64,000 bases of DNA from positions 263,501 to 327,500 of the forward strand of contig NZ_JAAQRC020000002.1 in assembly GCF_019216885.1 (NCBI RefSeq). The letters run 5' to 3'. Below, piece after piece: positions 28,406 to 37,280 of this stretch; positions within the stretch are counted from its first letter, which is position 1, and each line of letters opens with the position of its first letter. The position numbers and the translations under genes are program-made. Below the pieces are notes generated by a model. That model ran no database searches. It was given only the letters and a program-made list of their open reading frames with translations, and had not been told where the DNA came from. Source of the stretch: Methylobacterium sp. SyP6R (GTDB lineage Bacteria; Pseudomonadota; Alphaproteobacteria; Rhizobiales; Beijerinckiaceae).

Positions 28406-28743
28406 CGGCGGCTAGAATCCCCGTGCCCGTGCCGGCCGGCGCCGACCGTCCCGCGGCGCCGGCGGGTCTCCGGCGGTCCATGGACCGTTCGATGCCGTGT
28501 CGTCCCTGAGCCCGGTCATGTGAGCCCTCCCGCGAGTGGCTTAATCCGTCAAGGGACCTGCAAGGTCTAGGCCAGGGTAACAGGGAATGGCCCCGGTTCA
28601 AGCCATTCGTCGCGATGGACGCTTCGATCGTATTGCTCAACAATACGATTTGGCGTTCCCATCGGGCGGGCGTCCCGGCGGCGTCGCATATGAACTATTG
28701 TGATTACTTCATATTTTTGGTCGCCTTGAGGGAGGAGGCAACG
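28406..28743. promoter_or_regulatory. divergent promoter region with two palindromes
   Basis: A 338-bp region between the peptide-transporter operon and parD. It contains a perfect 9-bp inverted repeat ATCGTATTG / CAATACGAT with a 5-nt spacer (28627-28649), and closer to parD a 7-bp inverted repeat ATATGAA / TTCATAT with a 13-nt spacer (28688-28714). The second is well placed as a ParD autoregulatory operator. The first could serve the transporter promoter (IclR) or the antitoxin. Binding is inferred only from position. Confidence 0.5.
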
Positions 28744-29016
28744 ATGGCAACCATGACCGTATCCTCGCCCGATCCGATGAAGGCGTGGGTCGAGGCTCAG
28801 ATCACGAACGGCGATTACGCCAGTTCGAGCGATGACGTGCGCGACCTCGTTCGCCGTGACCGCGAGCGTCGCATGCAGGAGATCAGCATCGAAGAACTGC
28901 GCAGCCTCGTCGCGGACGCGAAGGCGAGCGGCGTCGGCCCGCGCAGTATCGATGACATCGTCACGCAGGCGAAGGACATCGCCCGCGCCCGCGCCCGCGG
29001 CAGCTTGCGTGAGTAG
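28744..29016 (+). CDS. parD: ParD-family antitoxin
   Basis: A 90-residue type II antitoxin of the ParD/CopG-related group. The N-terminal ribbon-helix-helix (SSPDPMKAWVEAQI, YASSSDDVRDLVRRDRERR) is followed by the usual acidic and helical toxin-binding tail with RSIDDIV. ATG 28744 has a strong GAGGGAGGAGG site. ParD normally represses its own promoter and neutralises ParE. Here ParE survives only as a stump directly downstream, so the antitoxin is an orphan. Intactness of the gene suggests retained regulation or cross-neutralisation, which is not proven. Confidence 0.87.
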   Translation: MATMTVSSPDPMKAWVEAQITNGDYASSSDDVRDLVRRDRERRMQEISIEELRSLVADAKASGVGPRSIDDIVTQAKDIARARARGSLRE

Positions 29017-29031
29017 CGACCGCCTGGATGG

Positions 29032-29130
29032 GCCGAAGACGACCTGCTCGACATCTTCCCGTTCGGCCTGAAGTGGTTCGGGCTGACGCAGACCGAGCGC
29101 TTCGCCGCCGGTCGCGCTGCATCCTCCCTC
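29032..29130 (+). pseudogene. parE toxin remnant
   Basis: Sixteen bases after parD, one frame encodes AEDDLLDIFPFGLKWFGLTQ and continues TERFAAG. This matches the N-terminal helix of ParE toxins (pattern xxxDLxxIxxFxxxxFGxxQAxxYxxxL). There is no start codon in this frame (a stop lies at 29014-29016), and similarity ends near 29120 where the hydantoinase gene end begins, so about two-thirds of the toxin is missing. No active toxin can be made. Confidence 0.75.
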
Positions 29131-30673
29131 AGGCGACGGTCGCCCGCTCCCGCACGTCGCCGACGACGCGGGCGCGGACGCGGCGGGCCCCGCCGGGCAG
29201 GTAGGCGATCGGGATGTCCTCGACCTCGATGACCTTGAGGCTGGCGGGCTCGGCCCCGGCCTCGACCGCCCGGCGCTCGGCGATTCCTTGCGCCTCGGCG
29301 AGTGCCGCGTCGCGGGAGAGGTCGGAGAAGATCTGGTCGACCTCGCCCGAGATCTGCGCCATCGCGGCGCCGAGCGCGTTGGCGACGCCGGCATGGGCGA
29401 CGCGCACGACCTCGCTGACGCCCTCGAGCCGGTCCGGAATCAGGAAGGCGCCGCCGCCCACCGCGACGAGTTCGGTCGCGCCGCCCGAACTCTTCATCCG
29501 GTCGACGCCCTCCTCGACCATCCCGGCGATGCGCGCCAGCATCAGGGCGACGAAGCCGGGATCGAGGTGGCGCACGCGGTCGCGGTCGCCGATCTCGACA
29601 CGGCCCGCCGCCACCGCGATGTCGGTCGCCGTCAGCGTGTCGCCGCCGAAGACCAGCGCCTTCTCGGTGATGCGGTAGCCGACGGAGCGCGGCCCGATCG
29701 CGCCCGACACGGGATCGATGATCGTGCCGCCGCCGAGCGCCATCGGCAGGAGATCGGGCATGCGGAACAGCGTGCGCACGCCCCCGATCGCCACGACGTT
29801 GTTAGCCTCGCGCGGGAAGCCGTTGACGAGCGAACCGACGTCGCTGGTCGTGCCCCCGACATCCACCACCATCGCGCCGTCGCGGCCCGACAGGAAGGCG
29901 GCGCCGCGCATCGAGTTGGTGGGGCCCGAGGCGAAGGAGTGGACGGGGTTGGCCGCCGCCACCTCCGCGAGCACGACGGTGCCGTCGTTCTGGGTCAGGA
30001 AGAACGGCGCCGCGATGCCCGACGCGGCGAGCGCCTCCTCGAAGGCCGCCACCGTCCGCAGGCCGAGGGATTGCAGCGCGGCGTTGAGCAGCGTGACGTT
30101 CTCGCGCTCGAGAAGCCCGATGCGGCCGAGCGTGTGCGACAGCGTCACCCTCGCCCCCGGGATCACGTCGCGGATGATGTCTGCCGCCTCCTCCTCGCAC
30201 ACGGCCGTCAGCGGCGAGAACAGGGCGGTGACGCCGACCGAGGTGATGCCGGCGTCGCGGATGCGGGACGCCGCATCCCGGATCGCGGCGCGGTCGAGGG
30301 GCACCAGCTCGCGCCCGTCATATTCGTGGCCGCCGGCCACCATGACCGACAGCGGATCGACGGCGTCGCGCAGGTCGTCCGGCCAGTCCACCGTCGGCGG
30401 CAGGGAGCGGGCCGCCGGCAGCGCGATGCGGATCGCCCCGACCCGTTCGAGCCGGGCGCGCTCGACCACCGCGTTGGTGAAGTGCGTCGTGCCGATCATC
30501 ACGGCGTCGATCCCCGCGAGCGGGACCGCCGCCCCGAGGTCGCGGATGACGGCGCGCACCCCCGACATCACGTCGGCGGTGGTCGGCGTCTTGACGGCGC
30601 CGAGGACCTGGGTGCCGTCGATCAGCACGGCATCCGTGTTGGTGCCGCCGACGTCGATGCCGATGCGCTTCAT
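29129..30673 (-). CDS. hydantoinase/oxoprolinase family protein (HyuA-like, short form)
   Basis: A 514-residue member of the hydantoinase A/5-oxoprolinase superfamily, which has an actin/hexokinase-like ATPase fold. The N-terminal phosphate-binding motif is GIDVGGTNTDAV (about residues 4-15). A second motif lies in MVVDVGGTTSDVGS, and VAVGGGAFLI near the C-terminus closes the nucleotide site. It is shorter than classical HyuA (about 690 residues), as is normal for copies paired with DUF917. ATP-dependent ring opening of a cyclic amide is the family activity, but this subgroup is uncharacterised. The start overlaps the DUF917 stop (ATGA). Confidence 0.88.
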   Translation of the reverse strand: MKRIGIDVGGTNTDAVLIDGTQVLGAVKTPTTADVMSGVRAVIRDLGAAVPLAGIDAVMIGTTHFTNAVVERARLERVGAIRIALPAARSLPPTVDWPDDLRDAVDPLSVMVAGGHEYDGRELVPLDRAAIRDAASRIRDAGITSVGVTALFSPLTAVCEEEAADIIRDVIPGARVTLSHTLGRIGLLERENVTLLNAALQSLGLRTVAAFEEALAASGIAAPFFLTQNDGTVVLAEVAAANPVHSFASGPTNSMRGAAFLSGRDGAMVVDVGGTTSDVGSLVNGFPREANNVVAIGGVRTLFRMPDLLPMALGGGTIIDPVSGAIGPRSVGYRITEKALVFGGDTLTATDIAVAAGRVEIGDRDRVRHLDPGFVALMLARIAGMVEEGVDRMKSSGGATELVAVGGGAFLIPDRLEGVSEVVRVAHAGVANALGAAMAQISGEVDQIFSDLSRDAALAEAQGIAERRAVEAGAEPASLKVIEVEDIPIAYLPGGARRVRARVVGDVRERATVA

Positions 30674-31749
30674 GATGAAAAGACCGAGGTGAAGTCGATG
30701 TCGTAGCCGAAGGCCCGCGGGCCGACATGGGCGAGGCCCTTCGGCGACAGGAGGATGTCGGGTGCGGGCAAGGCCACCACCGTCACGCGCTGGCCGTAGC
30801 GCGCGGTCTCGGTGCCGATCGCCTCCCCCGAGACCGTGTCGAGGACGCAGATCAGGTCCGGGGTCATCACGACCGGCACCCCGTCCCGGAAGCCGACCGC
30901 CCACTCGTTCTGGAAGGCGAGTTCCATGCGGCTGCCGGCATCGTCGCCGAGCCCGTCGATGCGGGCCGAGCCGCGCAGGAAGCCGCCCGTCGCCGTGCGG
31001 TCGATGTCGCCGATCTTGCCGCGAAACAGGACCTTGCCGCCTTCATGCGCCACCACCGCGGCGACCGGGTCGGCGTGGGCGGCCCGCGCCTCGAGCACCG
31101 CCCGGCCGAGGCCGGTCGCCTTGGTGACGGTGTCGAGGACGCCCCATTGCTTGACCTCGCGCCCGGTGCGGGGCGCCTTGCAGGTCGCGGCGGTCGAGCC
31201 GACCTCGGTGCAGGCCTTGCGGGAGATCCGCTCCATCCAGGTCCAGGAGGCGGCGCGGGCCACCACCACCTCGTTGTCCCGGCAATCGACGAGGGTCAGC
31301 GGGTACATCCGGAGGTCGCCGATGGCGAAGCTCGTCATCTGCGCCTCCGGATAGGCGCGCCCCATCGCGTCGGCATCGACCACCGGGATGTCGAGATGCG
31401 CCGCCGCCAGGAACGGCGAGACGGCGTTGCCGCCGCCGATCTCGACGCTCATCACGGCGCGGAACCGCTTGCCCGTGACCTCCTCCATCAGCCGGACGGC
31501 GCGGGCGAGATGCGCCGGATCGACGAGCCGCTCCTGGCCGACGAGCGGCGCGCCCATCTTCGACACGACCGCCACATGGTCGTCGTCGTCGAGCGCCCGC
31601 GGGTCGATCAGCCGGCAGCGCTTGCCCTCGGCGTAGAGCGTCCTGAGGTTGAGCTCGGCGAGGTACGGGCTGCCGCCGCCGCCCGTCCCGAGGATCCAGG
31701 CGCCGATGCCGAGGGGCGCGATCTCCTCGGGCTCGAATTCGCGGATCAT
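30670..31749 (-). CDS. DUF917 family protein
   Basis: A 359-residue DUF917 protein. The N-terminus has the family glycine-rich loop ILGTGGGGSPYLAEL; other conserved segments are MSVEIGGGNA and DADAMGRAYPEAQM. DUF917 has no assigned biochemical function and is consistently paired with short hydantoinase-like proteins, as here with a 4-bp overlap. They probably act as subunits of one enzyme or sequential steps on an imported cyclic amide or peptide-like compound. It is transcribed divergently from the AroM-LuxR fusion gene. Confidence 0.88.
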   Translation of the reverse strand: MIREFEPEEIAPLGIGAWILGTGGGGSPYLAELNLRTLYAEGKRCRLIDPRALDDDDHVAVVSKMGAPLVGQERLVDPAHLARAVRLMEEVTGKRFRAVMSVEIGGGNAVSPFLAAAHLDIPVVDADAMGRAYPEAQMTSFAIGDLRMYPLTLVDCRDNEVVVARAASWTWMERISRKACTEVGSTAATCKAPRTGREVKQWGVLDTVTKATGLGRAVLEARAAHADPVAAVVAHEGGKVLFRGKIGDIDRTATGGFLRGSARIDGLGDDAGSRMELAFQNEWAVGFRDGVPVVMTPDLICVLDTVSGEAIGTETARYGQRVTVVALPAPDILLSPKGLAHVGPRAFGYDIDFTSVFSS

Positions 31750-31817
31750 GACCCCTCCTCACTGATCGGCGGCGAGGGTAAGGTCGGGCGCGGGCCCCGC
31801 CTATCCGGAGAGGCCCC

Positions 31818-31920
31818 TAGAGCGGCGTCGGATCGCGTTGCCATCGGACGCCGCTCCAGGATTTCGATTTTACCGCATTTTCCACGACGAACCGGTATCC
31901 CCTTCGTCGGAAAATGCTCG
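31818..31920 (+). repeat. interspersed hairpin repeat, family B copy 2
   Basis: A hairpin (TAGAGCGGCGTCGGAT ... ATCGGACGCCGCTCCA, 14 of 16 positions paired) around the loop CGCGTTGCC, followed by a tail with its own inverted repeat (TTTTCCACGACGAA ... TTCGTCGGAAAA). The same hairpin-plus-tail is at 43904-44007. It lies in the divergent region between DUF917 and the AroM-LuxR gene and ends about 20 bp before the GTG start of the latter. Confidence 0.85.
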
Positions 31921-31939
31921 AGCCAGGAGCAGACGTTTC

Positions 31940-32866
31940 GTGGCGGGTCGCCTCAAGCGCGTGGTGTTCATCGAGGCCGGCCAGAGCCCGCGGGACGACA
32001 TCGTCCCGGAGATCCTGCTGCAGCTGAACGGGCCGGTCGAGCCGGTCGAGCGGGGCGCCCTCGACGGGCTGTCGCCGGCCGAGATCGCTGCCCTCGTGCC
32101 GGAGGCCGGCGAGGCGTCGCTCGTCACCCGCCTGCGCAGCGGCGAGGACGTCGTCGTATCCAAGGCCGCAGTCGGCGAGCGCATGGCGGCGATCCTGGCC
32201 TCCCTGCGCCCGCGCGAGTTCGACCTCGTGGTGATCCTCTCGACCGGGCTGCTGCGCGACTTCGACAGCCCGACCCCGATGGTGAACGCCCAGCGCGCCA
32301 TCGAATCCGGCATCCGGGCGCTCGCGGCGGAGGAGCAGCGCCTCGGCATCGTGCAGCCGATCGCCCGGCAGATCGAGGAGGTCCGGCTCCCCACCCTCGC
32401 CGATTACCCGGTCAGCCTCACCCACGCGATGCCGGGCGACCGCGACGCGCTCGCCCGCGCCATCGTCGATCTCGGCGGCTGCGAGGTGATCGTGCTGAAC
32501 TCGGTCGCCTTCGACGAGCGCGACCGCGCGATCGTCGCGCGGGCGACGGGCCGGCCCGTGGTGCTCGCCCGCCGCATCGTCGCGGGGGCGATCCGGCTGC
32601 TGCTCGACCAGGGCGGCGAGCCCTCGGGCGAACCGCGCCACGGACTTGCCGATTACGGCGAGCGCCTGTCCCGGCTCACCCCGCGCGAGCGCCAAGTGCT
32701 CTCGCTGATGGCGGAAGGGCTGACCTCGAAGGCGATCGGCCGCCAGCTCGCGATCAGCCCGAAGACCGTGGAGATCCACCGCTCCAAGGTGATGGGCAAG
32801 ATGGAAGTGGGCTCGCTGGGGGCGCTGATCCGGCTGGTGATGGCGGCGGAGGCGCCGGATGCATAG
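31940..32866 (+). CDS. AroM domain fused to LuxR-type DNA-binding domain
   Basis: A 308-residue protein. Residues 5-220 match the AroM family (FIEAGQSPRDDIVPEIL, GEASLVTRLRSG, LARRIVAGAIRLLL). After a linker, residues about 240-300 are a GerE/LuxR helix-turn-helix (LTPRERQVLSLMAEGL, SKAIGRQLAISPKTVEIHRSK). AroM proteins are small and of unknown function; here the domain appears to be the sensory part of a transcription factor. GTG 31940 with CAGGAGC upstream is the likely start; the frame extends 34 codons further through repeat B2, which is not coding. It faces the DUF917-hydantoinase operon and is its likely regulator. An ordinary AroM paralogue lies at 37281. Confidence 0.88.
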   Translation: MAGRLKRVVFIEAGQSPRDDIVPEILLQLNGPVEPVERGALDGLSPAEIAALVPEAGEASLVTRLRSGEDVVVSKAAVGERMAAILASLRPREFDLVVILSTGLLRDFDSPTPMVNAQRAIESGIRALAAEEQRLGIVQPIARQIEEVRLPTLADYPVSLTHAMPGDRDALARAIVDLGGCEVIVLNSVAFDERDRAIVARATGRPVVLARRIVAGAIRLLLDQGGEPSGEPRHGLADYGERLSRLTPRERQVLSLMAEGLTSKAIGRQLAISPKTVEIHRSKVMGKMEVGSLGALIRLVMAAEAPDA

Positions 32867-33011
32867 TGTTGAATTCGATCTTTTAGCACTGTGATGACAT
32901 GCTCGAGGCTCTCGATACGCATACCATCCAGTTCACGCTGCCGCCTCATACCGATCGTCCGCCGGTACGGCCCGGGCCTCATAGACACGAACGATACCTT
33001 TGGCTGATCTA

Positions 33012-34188
33012 ATACCAACGGCCTGAGAGGGTGACTCGTCGTGTTGCGCCTTGGGTTGGCTTCTGATTCGATTGCGGGATCAGGAGAGTCTGCCATGGCC
33101 GGGATCGCCATCACCCGCACCGATTTGACCGCCGAGGAGTTGCGGTCCGCCTCCGCCACGGCGCCCAGCATCCTGGCGGCCCGGCGCATGCTGGCGCTCG
33201 CCCTGGTGCTGGATGGGGCCGACCGCACCGGCGCCGCCCGCTCCTGCGGCATGGATCGGCAGACTCTGCGCGACTGGGTCCATCGCTACAACGCCGAGGG
33301 ACTCGCCGGTCTGAACGACCGCAAGGCGCCGGGGCGGGCCGCCAAGCTGACGCCCGAGCAGAAGCAGCAACTGGCTGCTCTGGTCGAAGCGGGACCGGAC
33401 TTTGACAAGGACGGCGTGGTGCGCTGGCGCCGGGTCGACCTGCAGGCACGGATCAAGGAGTTGTTCGGGGTCGAGATGCACGAGCGCACGGTCGGCAAGC
33501 ATCTGGCGGAGTTGGGCTTCGTGCGGCTCTCGGTTCGCCCGCAGCATCCCAAGGCCAGCGACGAGACCCAGGACGCTTTTAAAAAAGCTTCGCCGCGCGC
33601 GTGGCAGAGATCCTGCCCGACCCCGCCCGCGCCAAGCCGCTCGAGATCTGGTTCCAGGATGAAGCCCGCGTCGGCCAGCAGGGCACGCTGACGCGGGTCT
33701 GGGCGCGCAAGGGCACGCGCCCGCGGGCTCCGCGCGACCAACGCTACAAGTGGACGTATCTGTTTGGCGCTGCCTGCCCGGCACGCGGGACCAGCGCGGC
33801 TTTAGTGCTGCCGACGGTCAACACGCAGATGATGTCGCTGCATCTGGCCGAGATCAGCAAGCAGGTCGCGCCGGGCTCGCACGCGATCCTGGTTCTGGAC
33901 GGGGCTGGCTACCACGGCACGGCCAAGACGCGCCGCCCGCGTGGCCTAGTCGTGCCGGACAACATCACGTTGATGCATCTGCCAGCGTCATCGCCGGAAC
34001 TGAACCCGATGGAGGTGGTCTGGCAGTACTTGCGTCAGAACAAGCTCGCCAACCGGGTGTTCCGCGACTACCGCCAGATCGTCGATGCCTGCTGCGACGC
34101 CTGGAACTTCTTCGCTGACAACCCAGGCCTCGTCACATCCATCACCGCCCGGGACTGGGCACAGGTCAAACTCTAGGGCCACTGGTAT
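33012..34188 (+). mobile_element. IS630-family insertion sequence
   Basis: An element of about 1.18 kb bounded by imperfect inverted repeats: ATACCAACGGCC... at the left and, inverted, ATACCAGTGGCCC... at the right. A TA dinucleotide flanks each end, as expected for IS630 insertions. It carries one transposase in two overlapping frames and separates the AroM-LuxR region from the AT-rich HEAT-like gene. Exact ends are uncertain by one or two bases. The 145 bp between 32867 and 33011 show no gene. Confidence 0.8.
33095..34176 (+). CDS. IS630-family transposase in two frames (orfA/orfB)
   Basis: ATG 33095 (after CAGGAGAG) opens orfA, which encodes the helix-turn-helix domains (RTGAARSCGMDRQTLRDWVHRY, ERTVGKHLAELGF) and ends at 33691. 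From about 33583 homology continues in the -1 frame to 34176 (orfB). OrfB carries the DDE site: Asp in IWFQDEARVGQQ, Asp in LVLDGAGYH, Glu in PASSPELNPMEVVWQ. The switch lies at GCTTTTAAAAAAGC (33575-33588). A -1 ribosomal shift or addition of one A in the A6 run gives the continuous family sequence DAFKKSFAARVAEIL. This could be programmed frameshifting, known in IS630 elements, or a simple mutation. Confidence 0.82.
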
Positions 34189-34518
34189 AACGACAACATT
34201 TCAAGGCATCGTGGCTATCGGGCGAACACCATTTACGGCCCATCTCCTCGACAGCAAACTCGGATAATATTTCGAAATTTATGACTCGCTGCCGTGCAGG
34301 TCACAATCAGCATCAGCTCAAAAGATGGACATAAATCCAGCAAATCCAGCTCAGCGTCTATAATTTAACATCTATTATCGCACGATTGATTTTTTACATC
34401 GAGGTGCGGGCATGCTTTATTCTTCACGCACCCCCGCAAATCGTCAGCAACGTTGGTTGAATACCGACACAAATTCGCATGCCGAAAATGTGCATCTGGC
34501 AATTCAACCGCATAGAAT
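34189..34518. other. gap between IS630 and the HEAT-like gene
   Basis: About 330 bases becoming progressively AT-rich. A small open frame crossing the IS630 end (34085-34267) is a shadow. No promoter, RNA gene or clear terminator hairpin is seen. Base composition marks the beginning of the foreign island. Confidence 0.6.
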
Positions 34519-36531
34519 TCATTTGCGAGCTATTTGCCTGATTGCATCATAGTGACCATCAAGTTGCAGACCGATTCGCTCAAGAAAATCAATTATATCA
34601 GCAAGTTCCTTACCCATTTCAGATGATATTTGCGAAAGCGACAGCTCAATCTTAGCTTTCGCAATCGGGTCGACTGACAGTGACAATTGAGGATATACAA
34701 TAAGCCAAATTTGATAATGATTTCTAAGCGCCAAATCTTTCGCTACAATATATTTTATATCGGCCTCATTTAATTTCTCACTAAGTTCGGCATAGCTGAT
34801 GGATTGAACTGATTTGCCATTTTCTGATAATGTAATTTTATTATTTTCTTTATCGTCGGCAATCTCGGCGGTAATCGAGGGGGCATCTGTTGCATTTTTT
34901 CTTGATTTAAAAGACACGTATTGCGTGTAGATTTTGTCGATGATTGAAACCGCATGCCCCGCCACGGTCGCGACCTGAGAGGCTTCCAACAAGCTAATCA
35001 TTGTTTCTGGCTCCTTATAAGTCTTATAAGATCTCATGACAGGGGATTGCAAGGATTGGTGGGTCAATCCGACACTCTCACCGGACAAGGGCGCCAAATC
35101 ATATCTGAATAACCTAATCTGTTCTTCTTTCAGGCGCGCCGCAGACCACCAAAGCCCAAAAGCACGCTGATCGAATGGCGAATATACTCGAAAAGGCGAT
35201 ACAAATGCAACTCTCCAGATAGAGCGAAGAATCGGCAAGGTTCGAAGATTTTGCAGCTCCTGGTGAAGCTCAGGGATTTTAGAATGATCGCCGGCATGTA
35301 CAACGGCTGCGATCATCCCACATTTCTCAAGCGTATCGCCAGCTTCTTCGTGTCGCCCTTCAATATAATCTAAGCTGCCCTCCTTCATGGAGCGCGCCAG
35401 ACCTAGAGCAGCCGTCCACCGAACAAAACTATGCTTTGAGTCCAACATTGACACGAATTGGGATTCGTATTGGCATTCGCCCGCCAACGCAAGCGAGTAG
35501 AGAAGCTGGCAGCGAATTTCGTTGTCTTCTTCCGAGCTAAGAATGCGTTCGGCAAATCCCTCTGTACCGGACCAGTCAATTGGAACCATCCGCAGAGAAC
35601 TATATGCCCAATCTAAGTATCCGTAGCCGGCACCTTTTTGCCTGATGTACTCTGCGACCAAAGAGGCGACATGCTTATCCCGTAACTCTCCTAGCGCTAT
35701 AGAGGCAGAAACACGGCGTTGATGACCGATTTCAGAATATTCTCCGATCGTCCCCAAAAGAAATCTGACAGATCGAACAGAGCGAGCCTCTTGTAAAACG
35801 TCGCAAGTTATCTCTCTCCAACTTACAGAGCTCGATTGGTTGTAGCAATGTATAAGGCCATCGACGCAAGCTGGCGACAATTCATGATCTACAGCCCTAA
35901 TAATACTTCCGTAGCGAGATCGACTCGGCTCCATTTCCTCATATATTTGTGTCAAATCCCTCAATTGCTCTAAAATATATCTTCTGTTGTCTGGCGTTGT
36001 TGCAGATCCAGCAAATCTAACAAGGGCTTCTATGACATAAGAAGAAAGCTTGCCAAAATAATATCGGTCGTAATTTCCAGCTACTTGGCTTCTATCAGTG
36101 ATCCATTCTCCGGTATATGCAAGATCTTGTAAAAAATAAGACCAATTACCCGATTTTAGAAAACCAAGAGCTTCAATTGTACGCCTCAGGCAATCCATTG
36201 ATTCTTCGTTCTTCTTAAGAATTTCGATCAACGGCCTATCCAGCTCGTTACTTGATTTAAAGCCGGCAAAACATGCTGCGGCGGCGCCCGATTGATGCCA
36301 TCCGCCATGAATCAGCGATTCTTTAAATATACTTGCTACTTTAGGACCAAGAGATGAAGATAAATTTTTTAATCTTATTGACGTCTGATGTGTGTCATTG
36401 TGCGCAAAATCATTATTAACAAGAGCATTTGCAACTTTGTGAGCATCCAACACACTTAATCTCTTGCAGGCATCCTGCCCTGCGACCGGGTCATTTTCAT
36501 AAATTTTCACAACGTCCTGATCTAAACCCAT
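34519..36531 (-). CDS. large helical-repeat (HEAT-like) protein of unknown function, AT-rich
   Basis: A 670-residue protein I do not recognise. Residues about 30-470 form many amphipathic helix pairs with HEAT-like patterns (for example SIALGELRDKHVASLVAEYI and VRWTAALGLARS), suggesting an alpha-solenoid scaffold. Residues about 510-545 contain a hydrophobic helix (LLEASQVATVAGHAVSIIDKI). A charged linker and an alpha/beta C-terminal part (SYAELSEKLNEADIKYIVAKD) follow. There are no catalytic motifs, no signal peptide and no convincing membrane span. ATG 36531 is preferred over 36555 because GAGGTG precedes it. Base composition is far lower in GC than all neighbours, and the gene stands alone, bordered by IS630 on one side. 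Horizontal acquisition is likely; a defence or stress role is possible but unsupported. Confidence 0.8.
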   Translation of the reverse strand: MGLDQDVVKIYENDPVAGQDACKRLSVLDAHKVANALVNNDFAHNDTHQTSIRLKNLSSSLGPKVASIFKESLIHGGWHQSGAAAACFAGFKSSNELDRPLIEILKKNEESMDCLRRTIEALGFLKSGNWSYFLQDLAYTGEWITDRSQVAGNYDRYYFGKLSSYVIEALVRFAGSATTPDNRRYILEQLRDLTQIYEEMEPSRSRYGSIIRAVDHELSPACVDGLIHCYNQSSSVSWREITCDVLQEARSVRSVRFLLGTIGEYSEIGHQRRVSASIALGELRDKHVASLVAEYIRQKGAGYGYLDWAYSSLRMVPIDWSGTEGFAERILSSEEDNEIRCQLLYSLALAGECQYESQFVSMLDSKHSFVRWTAALGLARSMKEGSLDYIEGRHEEAGDTLEKCGMIAAVVHAGDHSKIPELHQELQNLRTLPILRSIWRVAFVSPFRVYSPFDQRAFGLWWSAARLKEEQIRLFRYDLAPLSGESVGLTHQSLQSPVMRSYKTYKEPETMISLLEASQVATVAGHAVSIIDKIYTQYVSFKSRKNATDAPSITAEIADDKENNKITLSENGKSVQSISYAELSEKLNEADIKYIVAKDLALRNHYQIWLIVYPQLSLSVDPIAKAKIELSLSQISSEMGKELADIIDFLERIGLQLDGHYDAIRQIARK

Positions 36532-37280
36532 TTCACACCTCAAATTCGCACGCACATCAGTTCGGTCTATAGACCTTCAAGTCCAAGATATGGCTTCCTA
36601 CTGCTTAAAATGGCATCTCGTTCGTTCATACTAGCAGGACGAAAGCGCCGCGATAGTACCTATTTTTCCGTGGCTCCGCTGAAAGCAGCAGCGAAATGCA
36701 AAATCATAACAAGTAAATGGTGATATTATTTGCAAATTTCTGAGTCTAAGATCATTATATAAACGACTCTTTACGTCATGTAGTAGATACAGCGTAGAAC
36801 ATTATAAAAAAATTTAAAAATCTTGCCAATATAATTAAAAATTTTTGTTTGCGACAGCCATAAAAACGGTCGCAAATATTGTATTTGTTGTATAATTTAC
36901 ATTACATAATAAGATTATTGTAGCAAAAATCTAGAAGAAAAGATAATTATAAATCAATTAATTTCCGAGAATTGTTTATATTTTTCTAAGAATTTTAGGT
37001 GCGGGATGCAATTTTCGCATCCAAGCTCATGCACTAGCCCGTCTTATAGCGCAATCCTCACGCTTGGCGTCCTATTGACGGGGGGCCACCCCTCGCCCTT
37101 ACCAGCCTTTCCAATGGCTAGGCCGCTTGGATCCAGACTGTGTGCCGACCCGCGATTGCCCACCCAGCGGGCAGAAACCCTCGTTTAGCCACCCGCTTCC
37201 TAAGGGCACTCCCCTATAGCGGCTTGCTCGGACGAGGGTCTAGCTTCGGGTGGGTCGACGCGGAACCGGCAGGGGATTGG
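36532..37280. other. AT-rich intergenic island end
   Basis: About 450 bases upstream of the HEAT-like gene are extremely AT-rich, followed near 37000 by GC-rich sequence. A short hairpin GGGATGC / GCATCC (37004-37023) lies at the composition change. Open frames at 37006 and 37140 are not supported by homology. The HEAT-like gene's promoter should lie in 36532-36800. I see no tRNA or integrase that would define an integration site. Confidence 0.6.

Noticed and set aside
31838..31939. N-terminal extension of the AroM-LuxR frame
   Set aside because: These codons lie in interspersed repeat B2; the GTG at 31940 with CAGGAGC upstream fits the AroM family start.
36700..37030. Search for a tRNA or attachment site at the edge of the AT-rich island
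   Set aside because: No cloverleaf-compatible sequence, integrase or flanking direct repeat could be identified by eye.
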